Positions 26,388 through 34,533 of a stretch of DNA of 64,000 nucleotides are shown here, piece by piece. The position numbers were made by a program, and so were the translations under genes. Positions within the stretch are counted from its first letter, which is position 1. Every line of letters begins with the position of its first letter. Source of the stretch: Bacillota bacterium (GTDB lineage: Bacteria > Bacillota > Clostridia > Lachnospirales > Lachnospiraceae); the NCBI GenBank assembly GCA_023395555.1, contig JAEWYQ010000019.1, positions 1 to 64,000 of the forward strand. The letters run 5' to 3'. Under the pieces are notes generated by a model. That model did no database searches. It was given only the letters and a program-made list of their open reading frames with translations, and had not been told where the DNA came from.

Positions 26388-27263
26388 ATGGATTATCAGA
26401 TGAGAAATGACTTCCTCATGATTACGGTGAGCAGCAGGGGAGGCGAGCTGCGGTCCGTCAGGGATAAGAATGGGACAGAGTATCTATGGCAGGGGGATAA
26501 GGCATATTGGAGCGGGCGCGCACCTCATTTGTTTCCTTATGTCGGCAGGCTCACAGAAGGAAAATATAAAGCGGGCAACCAGGTCTATACCATGAATAAG
26601 CATGGATTTATAAGAGCAGCAGAACTTCAGATAGAAATTCTGCAGGAAAACAGAATGGTTCTGCGCATGGACGCGGATGAGAAAACAAAGGAACAGTATC
26701 CCTATGATTTCACCTGTCGTATATGCTATGAGCTGGAAGAACATACCCTGTCAATCACGTATCAGGTTGAGAATCATGGAGATACGGATATGTTTTTTGG
26801 AATTGGAGGGCACCCGGGATTTTGTGTCCCCTTAGAGAAGGATTTGAGCTTTGAAGATTATTATCTTGAATTTACAGCGTCTTGTAATCCCATCCAAATC
26901 GGATTTTCTGAAGAGTGCTTTTTGAATGGAGAAGATGTGGAGTATCCGTTGGAAAAGGGGGCATTAATAAGGCTGAAGCACAGTCTGTTTGATGATGACG
27001 CAATTGTGCTCAAGGATATGAGCAGGGAGATCGTGCTGAAATCAGACAGGGGGAATAGAGGTGTGACAGTATCCTATCCGGATATGGACTATCTGGGAAT
27101 CTGGCACCAGCCTAAAACAGATGCGCCCTATGTCTGTATTGAGCCATGGACTTCTCTTCCATCCAGACAGGGGATGATAGAAAGCTTAGAAACCCAGCCT
27201 TCTCTGATTTCACTGGCGGTTGGAAAGGAATATTGCAACCAGTGGAGTATAACATTTAATTAA
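26388..27263 (+). CDS. Aldose 1-epimerase-like protein (LacX/YihR type)
   Basis: A 291-residue protein of the galactose mutarotase superfamily. The two active-site histidine segments are NKHGFIR (about 67-73) and GIGGHPGF (about 137-144), and a late acidic residue in CIEPWTSLP matches the catalytic glutamate. It would speed ring opening or anomer exchange of the operon's sugar. The start at 26388 follows AAGGAGAA; the earlier in-frame GTG at 26340 has no site. The gene ends just before a strong terminator, so it is the last of the operon. Confidence 0.8.
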   Translation: MDYQMRNDFLMITVSSRGGELRSVRDKNGTEYLWQGDKAYWSGRAPHLFPYVGRLTEGKYKAGNQVYTMNKHGFIRAAELQIEILQENRMVLRMDADEKTKEQYPYDFTCRICYELEEHTLSITYQVENHGDTDMFFGIGGHPGFCVPLEKDLSFEDYYLEFTASCNPIQIGFSEECFLNGEDVEYPLEKGALIRLKHSLFDDDAIVLKDMSREIVLKSDRGNRGVTVSYPDMDYLGIWHQPKTDAPYVCIEPWTSLPSRQGMIESLETQPSLISLAVGKEYCNQWSITFN

Positions 27264-27516
27264 CGGCAAGAGAAAATTTTAATATGCAGAGAAACTTAAC
27301 AGTCCAAATACGGGGAATGCTGTTGATATCAGCATTCTCCGTATTTTTAATAAACATAACTTTTGTTAGATATTTTGCTGTCGCTTCCATCGCTTTCTCG
27401 AAATTTTCCAACAAAGCTCCTTTTCCTGTTAATTGTAAAAAGAATGCTTTATATTCTGCCTCTGATTTCCAGATTGGATGTCTTCGTTTCTTACGTTCAA
27501 AAAATTCTTCACACAT
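27256..27516 (-). CDS. Small hypothetical protein
   Basis: An 86-residue frame on the minus strand with a good GGAGAG ribosome site 8 bases before the ATG. The first 52 residues are charged and amphipathic (MCEEFFERKKRRHP, then helices). The remainder is read through the operon terminator at 27307-27348 and overlaps the end of the epimerase gene by 8 bases, which suggests the original 3' end was lost or that only the 5' part is genuine. No family was recognised. Confidence 0.35.
   Translation of the reverse strand: MCEEFFERKKRRHPIWKSEAEYKAFFLQLTGKGALLENFEKAMEATAKYLTKVMFIKNTENADINSIPRIWTVKFLCILKFSLAVN
27307..27348 (+). terminator. Terminator of the glycyl radical/sugar operon
   Basis: A long stem pairs AATACGGGGAATGCTG with CAGCATTCTCCGTATT (one mismatch) around a short loop. 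On the plus strand it runs into TTTTT. Confidence 0.8.
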
Positions 27517-27577
27517 TTCATTCTCTCCAAAGTTTGTGGAATAGAAAAAATGAATAATTTTACCTGTTTCAAAAATA

Positions 27578-27856
27578 TTATTTCTCCCTATTTAAAAAAC
27601 GCATAACCCCTTTTGCATTTACAGAGGCTTCAAATTTCGGTTTTTCCCCTGCGTCCTCATTAAAAGCCGCTTTAATACCTCCTGCCAGTTCTCTTATGCA
27701 GAAAGGGCAGTATCTGCCGTATTTGATGGAACAGCCGCACCGTTCGCATTTCAGATAATAATGGATTTTATATTTATAATGCTTCTTGCTGTTTTGCGGA
27801 AGACGGTCTATGATAAAGGTATATTTGCTAGAGTTTTCTATATTACTGGTATACAA
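27578..27856 (-). CDS. Small zinc-ribbon protein, possibly 5'-truncated
   Basis: A 92-residue frame with four cysteines in a zinc-ribbon arrangement, CERCGCS and CPFC (about 36-53), followed by a charged tail ending MRFLNREK. It has only a TTG start with no recognisable ribosome site, and an in-frame stop lies three codons upstream, so it may be the remnant of a longer gene. The function is unknown. It is divergent from the response regulator at 27898. Confidence 0.4.
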   Translation of the reverse strand: MYTSNIENSSKYTFIIDRLPQNSKKHYKYKIHYYLKCERCGCSIKYGRYCPFCIRELAGGIKAAFNEDAGEKPKFEASVNAKGVMRFLNREK

Positions 27857-27897
27857 TAGTATTCAAGAGGTCACAAAAATACAGGGTGGGTATAACA

Positions 27898-28578
27898 ATG
27901 GATAAAATTCTGATTGTAGAAGACAACAAAGATGTGAGCGCCATGCTTGCGGAAGTGCTGACAGGCGAAGGCTATGAGGTTCGTTCTGCTTATACGGGAA
28001 TTGATGGGCTGAAAGAGATGAAGACCCAGGAATACAGCCTGATTCTTTTAGATATCATGCTCCCATATAAGAGCGGGGATGAGATACTGAAGGAAGTACG
28101 TGAGTTTTCGGAGGTTCCCGTCATTATTATTTCTGCAAAGGACATGGTGGGAACTAAAATTGATCTTTTAAAAATGGGTGCGGACGATTATATTACAAAG
28201 CCTTTTGATTTAAACGAAGTAGTGGCAAGGGTGGAGACCAACCTGCGCCGTTTTCGCAGAAGGGAAACGGCAGAAAAGCGATACAATTATAAGGATATCG
28301 TCTTCGATGATAATGCGAAGCGCATCACAGTAAATCATCAGGAAATCGATCTGACGGCAAAGGAATGTCAGATTCTGGAGCTGCTTTTAAAAAATCCCCG
28401 TAAGGTATTTACCAAAGCCAATCTGTATGAAACCATCTGGGGGGATGCTTATCTGGGGGATGATAATGCGGTCAAGACACACATCAGCAACCTGAGAACT
28501 AAGCTTAAGACGGCCAACTCCGAAAATGAATATATCGAAACAGTCTGGGGTCTCGGATACCGCCTATACCAGGAATAA
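27898..28578 (+). CDS. OmpR-family response regulator
   Basis: A 226-residue regulator: receiver domain 1-115 (ED near 9-10, phospho-site in LILLDIMLP near D51, K in YITKPF) and a C-terminal winged helix ending ETVWGLGYRLYQE. ATG at 27898 is chosen with GGGTGGG upstream; an in-frame GTG lies 12 bases earlier. It heads a module with an ABC transporter (28664-30386) and the kinase at 30440, a layout typical of resistance to peptide antibiotics. Confidence 0.9.
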   Translation: MDKILIVEDNKDVSAMLAEVLTGEGYEVRSAYTGIDGLKEMKTQEYSLILLDIMLPYKSGDEILKEVREFSEVPVIIISAKDMVGTKIDLLKMGADDYITKPFDLNEVVARVETNLRRFRRRETAEKRYNYKDIVFDDNAKRITVNHQEIDLTAKECQILELLLKNPRKVFTKANLYETIWGDAYLGDDNAVKTHISNLRTKLKTANSENEYIETVWGLGYRLYQE

Positions 28579-28612
28579 TCTTATCAAAATCTTTACGGTT
28601 ATTATTTATTGC

Positions 28613-28634
28613 TTAACCTTTTCTAAACCTTTGA
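28613..28634 (+). promoter_or_regulatory. OmpR-type direct repeats before the Bcr-like ABC genes
   Basis: TTAACC and TAAACC repeat in an 11-base period (TTAACCTTTTC then TAAACCTTTGA, 8 of 11 bases alike), about 30-50 bases before the ABC ATPase start. This is a likely site for the regulator encoded just upstream. Confidence 0.35.
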
Positions 28635-28663
28635 AAGCTATCCTTAGAATATAGAAAGGGCAG

Positions 28664-29596
28664 GTGAGTAAAATAAAAGAACATGTATTAAAAACAAATA
28701 ACCTCTCAAAAAGCTATCATGGTGCAAAGGTATTGCAGGATGTGTCCATTACCTTAGATGCCGGCAGGATCTATGGCCTGATCGGAAGAAACGGAGCCGG
28801 TAAGACAACACTGATGCGGCTTGTGGCGGGGCTTACCTTTCCGACAGAAGGAAGCATTGAGCTATTTGGCCGGAGCGGCGAGGCGGGTCTGCAGCAGGAA
28901 AGAAAAAGGCTGGGCTGCATGATTGAGTATCCCAGCTTCATTCCCCACATGAGTGCGGAAGAAAACCTTAATTACCACAGGATTGTCAGGGGCGTTCCCA
29001 GCAGGACGGTCGTGAAAGAATTATTGGACATGGTGGGATTAAGTAATACCGGCACGAAGAAGGCCAGGAACTTCTCCCTTGGCATGAAGCAGCGCCTGGG
29101 TATCGCCATATCCCTGCTCAGTGACCCGGAACTGCTGATTTTAGATGAGCCCATTAATGGACTGGATCCCATCGGCGTGGTAGAGATCAGGGAATTATTA
29201 GCCAGGCTGTGCGAGGAACGTCAGATCACCATTATCATATCCAGTCATAACCTTCCGGAGCTGTATCAGCTTGCAACGGATTATATCATCATTCACCAGG
29301 GCCGGATTAGGCAATCCCTCACCTTAGAGGAGCTGGATGAACAATGCAGGCATCATTTACTGATCGGCTGCCATCAGCCGGAAAAGCTGGTAAGCGTCCT
29401 GGAAATGCAATTGAACACCGGCAATTTTAAGGTTATGCCCGATAAAACCGTAAAGCTGTATGATTATCTGGAGGACAGGGACTTAGTAGCCAAAACGATT
29501 TATGACAGCGGAATTATTGTCAATCATTTTTCAATTCAGGGAGACACTCTGGAGGATTACTTTATTTCTGCTATAGGAGGGGAACAAAATGCTTAA
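28664..29596 (+). CDS. ABC transporter ATPase, BcrA-like
   Basis: A 310-residue ATPase with Walker A GRNGAGKTT (about 38-46), a signature varied to FSLGMKQR, Walker B LLILDEPINGLDP and switch ISSHN. The variant signature and the C-terminal extension match BcrA/bacitracin-type ATPases. The GTG start at 28664 has only a closely spaced AAAGGG, so the true start is uncertain by a few codons. It overlaps the permease gene by 8 bases. Confidence 0.88.
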   Translation: MSKIKEHVLKTNNLSKSYHGAKVLQDVSITLDAGRIYGLIGRNGAGKTTLMRLVAGLTFPTEGSIELFGRSGEAGLQQERKRLGCMIEYPSFIPHMSAEENLNYHRIVRGVPSRTVVKELLDMVGLSNTGTKKARNFSLGMKQRLGIAISLLSDPELLILDEPINGLDPIGVVEIRELLARLCEERQITIIISSHNLPELYQLATDYIIIHQGRIRQSLTLEELDEQCRHHLLIGCHQPEKLVSVLEMQLNTGNFKVMPDKTVKLYDYLEDRDLVAKTIYDSGIIVNHFSIQGDTLEDYFISAIGGEQNA

Positions 29597-30386
29597 TTTA
29601 ATTCATGCTGATCTATATAAAATGCGGAAATCAATTGCAATGAGAATTCTATTTGCAATTACAATGGGGGGTGCCGTGACGATGACGATTTTCGCCTATC
29701 TGATACCCCGAGGAAGGATTGCGGAATCCTATACCGGACTTGGTTTTCTGTTCTCGGATATTAACATGATGGGTATTCTTGGCGCAGTTGCTGCAGGCAT
29801 TTTGATTTGCGGGGATTTTGAGAATAAGACAATTCATGATGCCATTGCAAGCGGCTGCAGCAGGAGTAATGTCATATTCAGTAAAGCAGTCTCATTTTTT
29901 ATAGCCATCGTCATCCTTCTTCTTCCCTATGCCATTATTACAGCTATCGCATTGCTTTCAACCGCTAAGTTTGGCATGGGCAGCGTAGGAGTAGGCTTTT
30001 TGCATATGCTTTCAACAGACGGAGGGACGGCGTTGGATGTATCCGTATTTTTTAAGATGCTGGCGGTTATGCTGGCGCTGATCCTTGCCTATATTGCACA
30101 GCTTAGCTTATGTGTTCCTTTTGCCCTGGTATTTAAGAAGCCGCTTATTGTAATTGTAGTTTATTATAGCGCTACTATCTTATGTGCGCAATTATACGGT
30201 TTGGAAAATGCCTCAAAGGTATTTGGAAATATCTTCTCCTATACGCCATACGGAGGAAATCATCTCTTTCTGTCATTAGGCACCCAGGCAGGAGAGTTTG
30301 GCAAAACCATTATAGTCAGTCTGGTATTTCTTACAGCCATGATGGCGGTAACCTATGGCGTATTTAGAAAAATAGAAATCAAGTAA
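29589..30386 (+). CDS. ABC-2 family permease of the Bcr-like transporter
   Basis: A 265-residue protein with about six hydrophobic segments (near 15-37, 55-77, 102-125, 155-180, 185-205 and 235-258). NLIHADLYKMRKS at the N-terminus is typical of small BcrB/ABC-2 permeases. GGAGGGG precedes the ATG. It would form the membrane part of the exporter driven by the upstream ATPase. Confidence 0.83.
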   Translation: MLNLIHADLYKMRKSIAMRILFAITMGGAVTMTIFAYLIPRGRIAESYTGLGFLFSDINMMGILGAVAAGILICGDFENKTIHDAIASGCSRSNVIFSKAVSFFIAIVILLLPYAIITAIALLSTAKFGMGSVGVGFLHMLSTDGGTALDVSVFFKMLAVMLALILAYIAQLSLCVPFALVFKKPLIVIVVYYSATILCAQLYGLENASKVFGNIFSYTPYGGNHLFLSLGTQAGEFGKTIIVSLVFLTAMMAVTYGVFRKIEIK

Positions 30387-30392
30387 AAAGCA

Positions 30393-30423
30393 AATAAGAA
30401 ATCGAATAAGAAATCGAATAAGA
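30393..30423 (+). repeat. 12-bp tandem repeat, about 2.6 copies
   Basis: AATAAGAAATCG occurs twice in tandem (30393-30404, 30405-30416), followed by a partial copy, in the gap between the permease and kinase genes. Confidence 0.7.
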
Positions 30424-30439
30424 TAGGCGGGATATCCGG

Positions 30440-31327
30440 GTGGAGATTACAATTGGTGTATTGCTTCTATTAGTTGCTTTGCTTGCTCTGCATACTGTGC
30501 TTCTCCATAGGGAGCTGCGCAGTATGAATCAGCAGCTTAATAAGCGATTGACGGGAGACAGCAGGCAGCCGGTCAGGATAGAGCTCATCAATAGAGAGTT
30601 GAGCCGGTTAACAGAAAATATTAATAAAAGCTTAAAGGCGGAGGAAACCCTCCGTCTTATAAGCATTCGGGAAGAAAAGAAGTTCAAAGAACTAATAGCC
30701 GATATATCCCATGATTTACGGACCCCCTTAACAGCAATTAAGGGCTATCAGCAGCTTCTGGACAAGGATGAATTGATGCCGAAGCAGCGTAAAAAGCTGC
30801 AGGTGGCCATGAGGCATGCGGATGAACTGGAGATCCTGATCAATCATTTTTTTGAATATTCCTATTTCTTGAATGCCGAGGTGAAAATGAAACCGGAACA
30901 GATTAATCTTACCAATCTGGTGACGGAATGTATCGCTGCCTTTGTGCCGGAAATAGAAAAACACGGCTTTATGATAAAAATCAATGAAACAACCCCGGTA
31001 TATGCCTTAGCCGATCAGGAAATGACCCTGCGTATCGTTCAAAACCTGATTCGAAATTGTGAGGCACATTCTGCCGGGGATGTTGAAGTTCAAATAACAG
31101 CTTCAGACAGAGCAGTCCTGTCCTTTACCAATCCGGTGGAAAAGGCGTCAGAAATTGATGTGAACCGTATATTTGAACGTTTCTATAACGGACATATGTC
31201 AACGAGAAAGACCACCGGGTTGGGGTTATCCATTGTAAACGTACTCACAGAGCAGATGGGCGGGAGCGCAAGCGCACATTTGCAGGGAAATGAGCTTACA
31301 ATACAGGTGGAACTGCCAAGGTATTAA
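30440..31327 (+). CDS. Sensor histidine kinase of the Bcr-like module
   Basis: A 295-residue kinase with a single N-terminal membrane segment (about 4-24) and almost no outer domain. HisKA has the site in ISHDLRTPLTAIKGY (about 88-102), and the HATPase ends with GLGLSIV. GTG start with GGCGGG upstream. Kinases this small often sense through the partner transporter. It pairs with the regulator at 27898. Confidence 0.87.
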   Translation: MEITIGVLLLLVALLALHTVLLHRELRSMNQQLNKRLTGDSRQPVRIELINRELSRLTENINKSLKAEETLRLISIREEKKFKELIADISHDLRTPLTAIKGYQQLLDKDELMPKQRKKLQVAMRHADELEILINHFFEYSYFLNAEVKMKPEQINLTNLVTECIAAFVPEIEKHGFMIKINETTPVYALADQEMTLRIVQNLIRNCEAHSAGDVEVQITASDRAVLSFTNPVEKASEIDVNRIFERFYNGHMSTRKTTGLGLSIVNVLTEQMGGSASAHLQGNELTIQVELPRY

Positions 31328-31407
31328 GGAACATGAAAAGATTACAATTCAACGGTTAATTAGGTTGTATTGCCTTATAGGCAGGGATGGACGGCAATAT
31401 AAACTGG

Positions 31408-31436
31408 TTGTATTTTATACCATTAGATGGTAATAT
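31408..31436 (+). promoter_or_regulatory. Promoter with an internal dyad upstream of purC
   Basis: TTGTAT (31408-31413) and TAATAT (31431-31436) are 17 bases apart. The spacer contains the dyad TACCAT-TAG-ATGGTA (31418-31432), a possible operator. Confidence 0.45.
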
Positions 31437-31476
31437 ATAAAAAATTAACAATATATCAAAGCGATAACAGCAGGCA

Positions 31477-31617
31477 GTGAGAAACCTGTCCGACCAGACG
31501 CCATACCCTTACGAGCCGGAAAAAGACAAACAGAGAATCAGAGATTTAAGACAAATTAATTTATCAGAAGAAGAATACATACGGGATATGGAGAGGCTTT
31601 TAGGCATACTGCAATAG
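31477..31617 (+). pseudogene. Fragment of an unknown coding sequence
   Basis: A 46-codon frame from GTG encodes a charged helical tail (EPEKDKQRIRDLRQINLSEEEY and on to LLGILQ) and then stops. A stop lies four codons upstream and no good ribosome site is present. It looks like the C-terminal remnant of a larger gene in the 330-base gap before purC. No family was recognised. Confidence 0.35.
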
Positions 31618-31656
31618 GAAGAGGCATCAAAACCAATATAAGAAAGGATAAAGCAG

Positions 31657-32337
31657 ATGAACTTAATTTATAAGGGAAAGACAAAGGATGTATATTTATT
31701 AGAGGATGAAACATGTTTATTAAAATTCAAGGATGATGTAACCGGTGAAAACGGAAAATTCGATCCAGGTGCCAATTCGGTTGGATTATCAGTGGAAGGT
31801 TCCGGTAAAGCAGGACTTAGACTTACAAAATATTTTTTTGAGAAGCTAAATCGTCTTGGAATACCAACTCATTACATCAGTGCTGATTTAGATAATGTTA
31901 CAATGACAGTAAATAAAGCGGAAGCATTCGGAGAAGGACTGGAGGTTATTTGCCGTTACCGTGCAGTAGGAAGTTTTATAAGAAGGTATGGAAAATATGC
32001 CAAAGAAGGTCAGCCCCTTGGCGCATTCATTGAATTCACCCTGAAGGATGATAACAGAAATGATCCCCCGATAACGGAAGATGCTCTTGATATGCTTGGG
32101 ATTATTTCAAAAGCGGAGTGCCGGACCGTAAAGGATCTGACAAAGAAAATCGCAGGGATAGTGAAGGAGGATCTGGCCGAAAGAGGGATCGAATTGTATG
32201 ATATTAAGTTTGAGTTCGGCAGAGTCGGAGAGGACAAACACATCGCATTAATTGATGAAATTTCCGGCGGAAACATGCGAGCTTATAAAGAAGGAAGATA
32301 TATTGAGCCCTTAGAGCTGGAAGAATTAATGAGATAA
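31657..32337 (+). CDS. purC: Phosphoribosylaminoimidazole-succinocarboxamide synthase
   Basis: A 226-residue SAICAR synthetase (EC 6.3.2.6), which joins aspartate to CAIR in purine synthesis. The ATP-grasp-like start YKGKTKDVYLLEDE, the central EVICRYRAVGSFIRRYG and DEISGGNMRAYKEG near the end are family marks. The length is at the short end of the usual range. It stands alone, away from other pur genes, with AGAAAGGA upstream. Confidence 0.88.
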   Translation: MNLIYKGKTKDVYLLEDETCLLKFKDDVTGENGKFDPGANSVGLSVEGSGKAGLRLTKYFFEKLNRLGIPTHYISADLDNVTMTVNKAEAFGEGLEVICRYRAVGSFIRRYGKYAKEGQPLGAFIEFTLKDDNRNDPPITEDALDMLGIISKAECRTVKDLTKKIAGIVKEDLAERGIELYDIKFEFGRVGEDKHIALIDEISGGNMRAYKEGRYIEPLELEELMR

Positions 32338-32975
32338 GGAACATGGTATATAATTACAAGCGAAGGTGATATACCCCAATCAAAAGCATATAAAAATTAG
32401 GGAGGAATTCTGTTTTATGAATTCCTTCCTATTTTTTATGCTGCCTTCTACGGGTTCCTGGTTAAGCCCCGTCAGAGGATGATCCGGTCTATCGGTTCGT
32501 CCCTTAAACGAGTAAATACATAGAAATAATTTATAATAAATGTATAACAAGAGAAAATAAATGAATGAGTTTGAAAAAGTGAGATAATGACAGGATCTAT
32601 ATATTATTAGATGATTGCCCAACAGGAATATTTGCATTAGCAAGATACAAAAAAATATGGAAACATAATATAATATTAACAGAAATGTCAGTTATAAATA
32701 TTCAAATTACCGTACCGTATTATGCAGCCGGTATAAGTACTTTGAATGAAATGAAAACATCACTGTAAAAGTTGGAAAGATATTGGCGGATACTTAGTAA
32801 GTATCCGCCCATTATTAATGTCTTTTTCCATATAGCCTAGCCAGTTAAAATATATTTTCTTAGTTGAAAGAACAGCAATAGAGCAGAAATATTAAATATT
32901 AGCTGTGTATAGAATTGCATAAGCGTTACAGTTTTCCAATTGTCTCTATAAATGATGAATTAAGAGGGAGTGTAT
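32338..32975. other. Long intergenic region with two hairpins
   Basis: This 638-base AT-rich gap holds the purC terminator (32399-32436). A second hairpin with 11-bp arms lies at 32785-32795 and 32799-32809. Between them a 27-codon frame (ATG at 32683) ends just before the second hairpin; it could be a small peptide gene or a gene relic. No convincing longer coding sequence or RNA family was seen. Confidence 0.5.
32399..32436 (+). terminator. Terminator after purC
   Basis: Stem 32399-32410 with 32419-32430 (one mismatch) is followed by a TTTTTT run. Confidence 0.8.
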
Positions 32976-34508
32976 ATGAAAACAGCTTTGGTGATCGATG
33001 ATATAAAAGGCAACAGAATTTTCATGGTGAAATGCTTGGAAGAAGAAGGTTATCAGGTGATTTCTGTTAGTAATGGAATGGATGCCATGGCTAATATCAA
33101 AAAACATCCATTTGATATCATTTTTCTTGATATGAAGCTGCCGGGAATGAGTGGGATGAGTATACTGAAGTGGATCAAGGAAAATCAGTTTCAGATTCCA
33201 ATCGCGGTGGTTACTGCATACGGGACCGTTAATAATGCGGTAGAGTGCTTAAATCATGGAGTTATTGCATATATCAGAAAGCCTCTTTCAGCGGAAAGGT
33301 TTAAAAGGCATATTGCCGAAATTAATGAGAAGCTGAAGAATGGAGAATGGACTGCTCCTATCGAGAGTCTGGCTAAGATAACCGTTGATCATGAACATGA
33401 ATATGAATACGCTCCGGCAAAAAAGCTTACCGATGACATGATTTTTGATCAATCGAAGCAGATATTAGATAACCAGCTTCTAACAAGTTTATTTGATATT
33501 ATACCTAATACGGTTTTAATACTGAATAAGGAAAGACAAATCCTCTACTCCAATTCCTATTTTCTTGAGTTAATTGGATTGAGCAATGATAAACCGGTGG
33601 GGCTACGCCCTGGTGAAGTACTAAACTGTATCCATGCATATGAAAATACAAACGGTTGCGGGACTACGGAATGCTGCAGTGTCTGCGGTGCGGTACAGGC
33701 TATTATTCAGGCACAGAAAACGAAGGGCAGGGTGCAGAAGGAGTGCCTTATGAATTATAAATCCGGAGGAATGGTATTGAGCAGGGAATTGCAGATCATT
33801 GTAACCTCCGCAGAGAATATACAGAAAGGTGCGACGATTTTTATTGCGAAGGATATTAGTAATGATAAATTAAGAACTAATATGGAACGGTTATTTTTCC
33901 ATGATCTGCTGAATACTTCCGGTTCGATTAAGGGATTAGCCGAGTATGCAGAAAAAATTGATCAAATGGACGAGATTCAAAAATATATGGGATATATTAA
34001 TAATTCAACAGATTATATGATTGATGAGATAAATGCGCAGAAATTATTGCTGTCAGCCGAAAACAACGAATTGTCTCTTACGATCTCCCGGTTTTCTTTG
34101 AATGAAATAATATATTCCATTATGAGATACTTTGAGGACGCAGAGTTTCACTTTGAAAGCAGTGGGGAGGTAAAAGTAATTAGTGACAGGGCGCTTGTAT
34201 ACCGGGTTATTATGAATATGATTAAAAACGCGGTGGAGGCTGACAGGAGAATAATAACGATTAACCTGGATGCGAAAAAGGATCATGTAGAAGTATCGGT
34301 TCATAATTATGGCTTCCTGTCAAAGGAGATACAGTTGCAGGTATTTAAAAAATTCTTTACGACAAAGGGGAGCGGGCGTGGGATAGGTACTTATGGAATG
34401 AAATTAATCGGGGAAGGTTTTTTAAAGGGAAAGGTGTGGTTTGACAGCGATCCTGCTTCAGGAACCAGATTTACGTTTCAAATACCACATGTTTTAAGTT
34501 CGTCCTGA
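32976..34508 (+). CDS. Hybrid protein: receiver, PAS-like and histidine kinase domains
   Basis: A 510-residue cytoplasmic signalling protein. The receiver domain (1-120) has DD near 8-9, the phospho-site in IIFLDMKLPG and K in YIRKPL. A PAS-like domain (about 170-295) contains a cysteine cluster, GCGTTECCSVCG, that could bind a metal or iron-sulfur cluster or sense redox. A HisKA-like segment has the site in FFHDLLNT (about 310), and the HATPase ends with GSGRGIGTYGMKL. A receiver before the kinase is unusual. ATG at 32976 follows GAGGGAG by 6 bases. It begins a cluster with an EAL-HDOD protein and a chemoreceptor. Confidence 0.83.
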   Translation: MKTALVIDDIKGNRIFMVKCLEEEGYQVISVSNGMDAMANIKKHPFDIIFLDMKLPGMSGMSILKWIKENQFQIPIAVVTAYGTVNNAVECLNHGVIAYIRKPLSAERFKRHIAEINEKLKNGEWTAPIESLAKITVDHEHEYEYAPAKKLTDDMIFDQSKQILDNQLLTSLFDIIPNTVLILNKERQILYSNSYFLELIGLSNDKPVGLRPGEVLNCIHAYENTNGCGTTECCSVCGAVQAIIQAQKTKGRVQKECLMNYKSGGMVLSRELQIIVTSAENIQKGATIFIAKDISNDKLRTNMERLFFHDLLNTSGSIKGLAEYAEKIDQMDEIQKYMGYINNSTDYMIDEINAQKLLLSAENNELSLTISRFSLNEIIYSIMRYFEDAEFHFESSGEVKVISDRALVYRVIMNMIKNAVEADRRIITINLDAKKDHVEVSVHNYGFLSKEIQLQVFKKFFTTKGSGRGIGTYGMKLIGEGFLKGKVWFDSDPASGTRFTFQIPHVLSSS

Positions 34509-34533
34509 ATTTTATGTAAAGGAGTGGATAAGA

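Noticed and set aside
27864..27874. CAAGAGGTCAC identical to part of the IS1111 right inverted repeat
   Set aside because: An 11-base match without transposase, second repeat or other element sequence; most likely chance, though it might be looked at as a target-like site.
32380..32643. 87-residue hydrophobic frame on the minus strand after purC
   Set aside because: It runs through the purC terminator and is an AT-rich low-complexity frame; no ribosome site seen.
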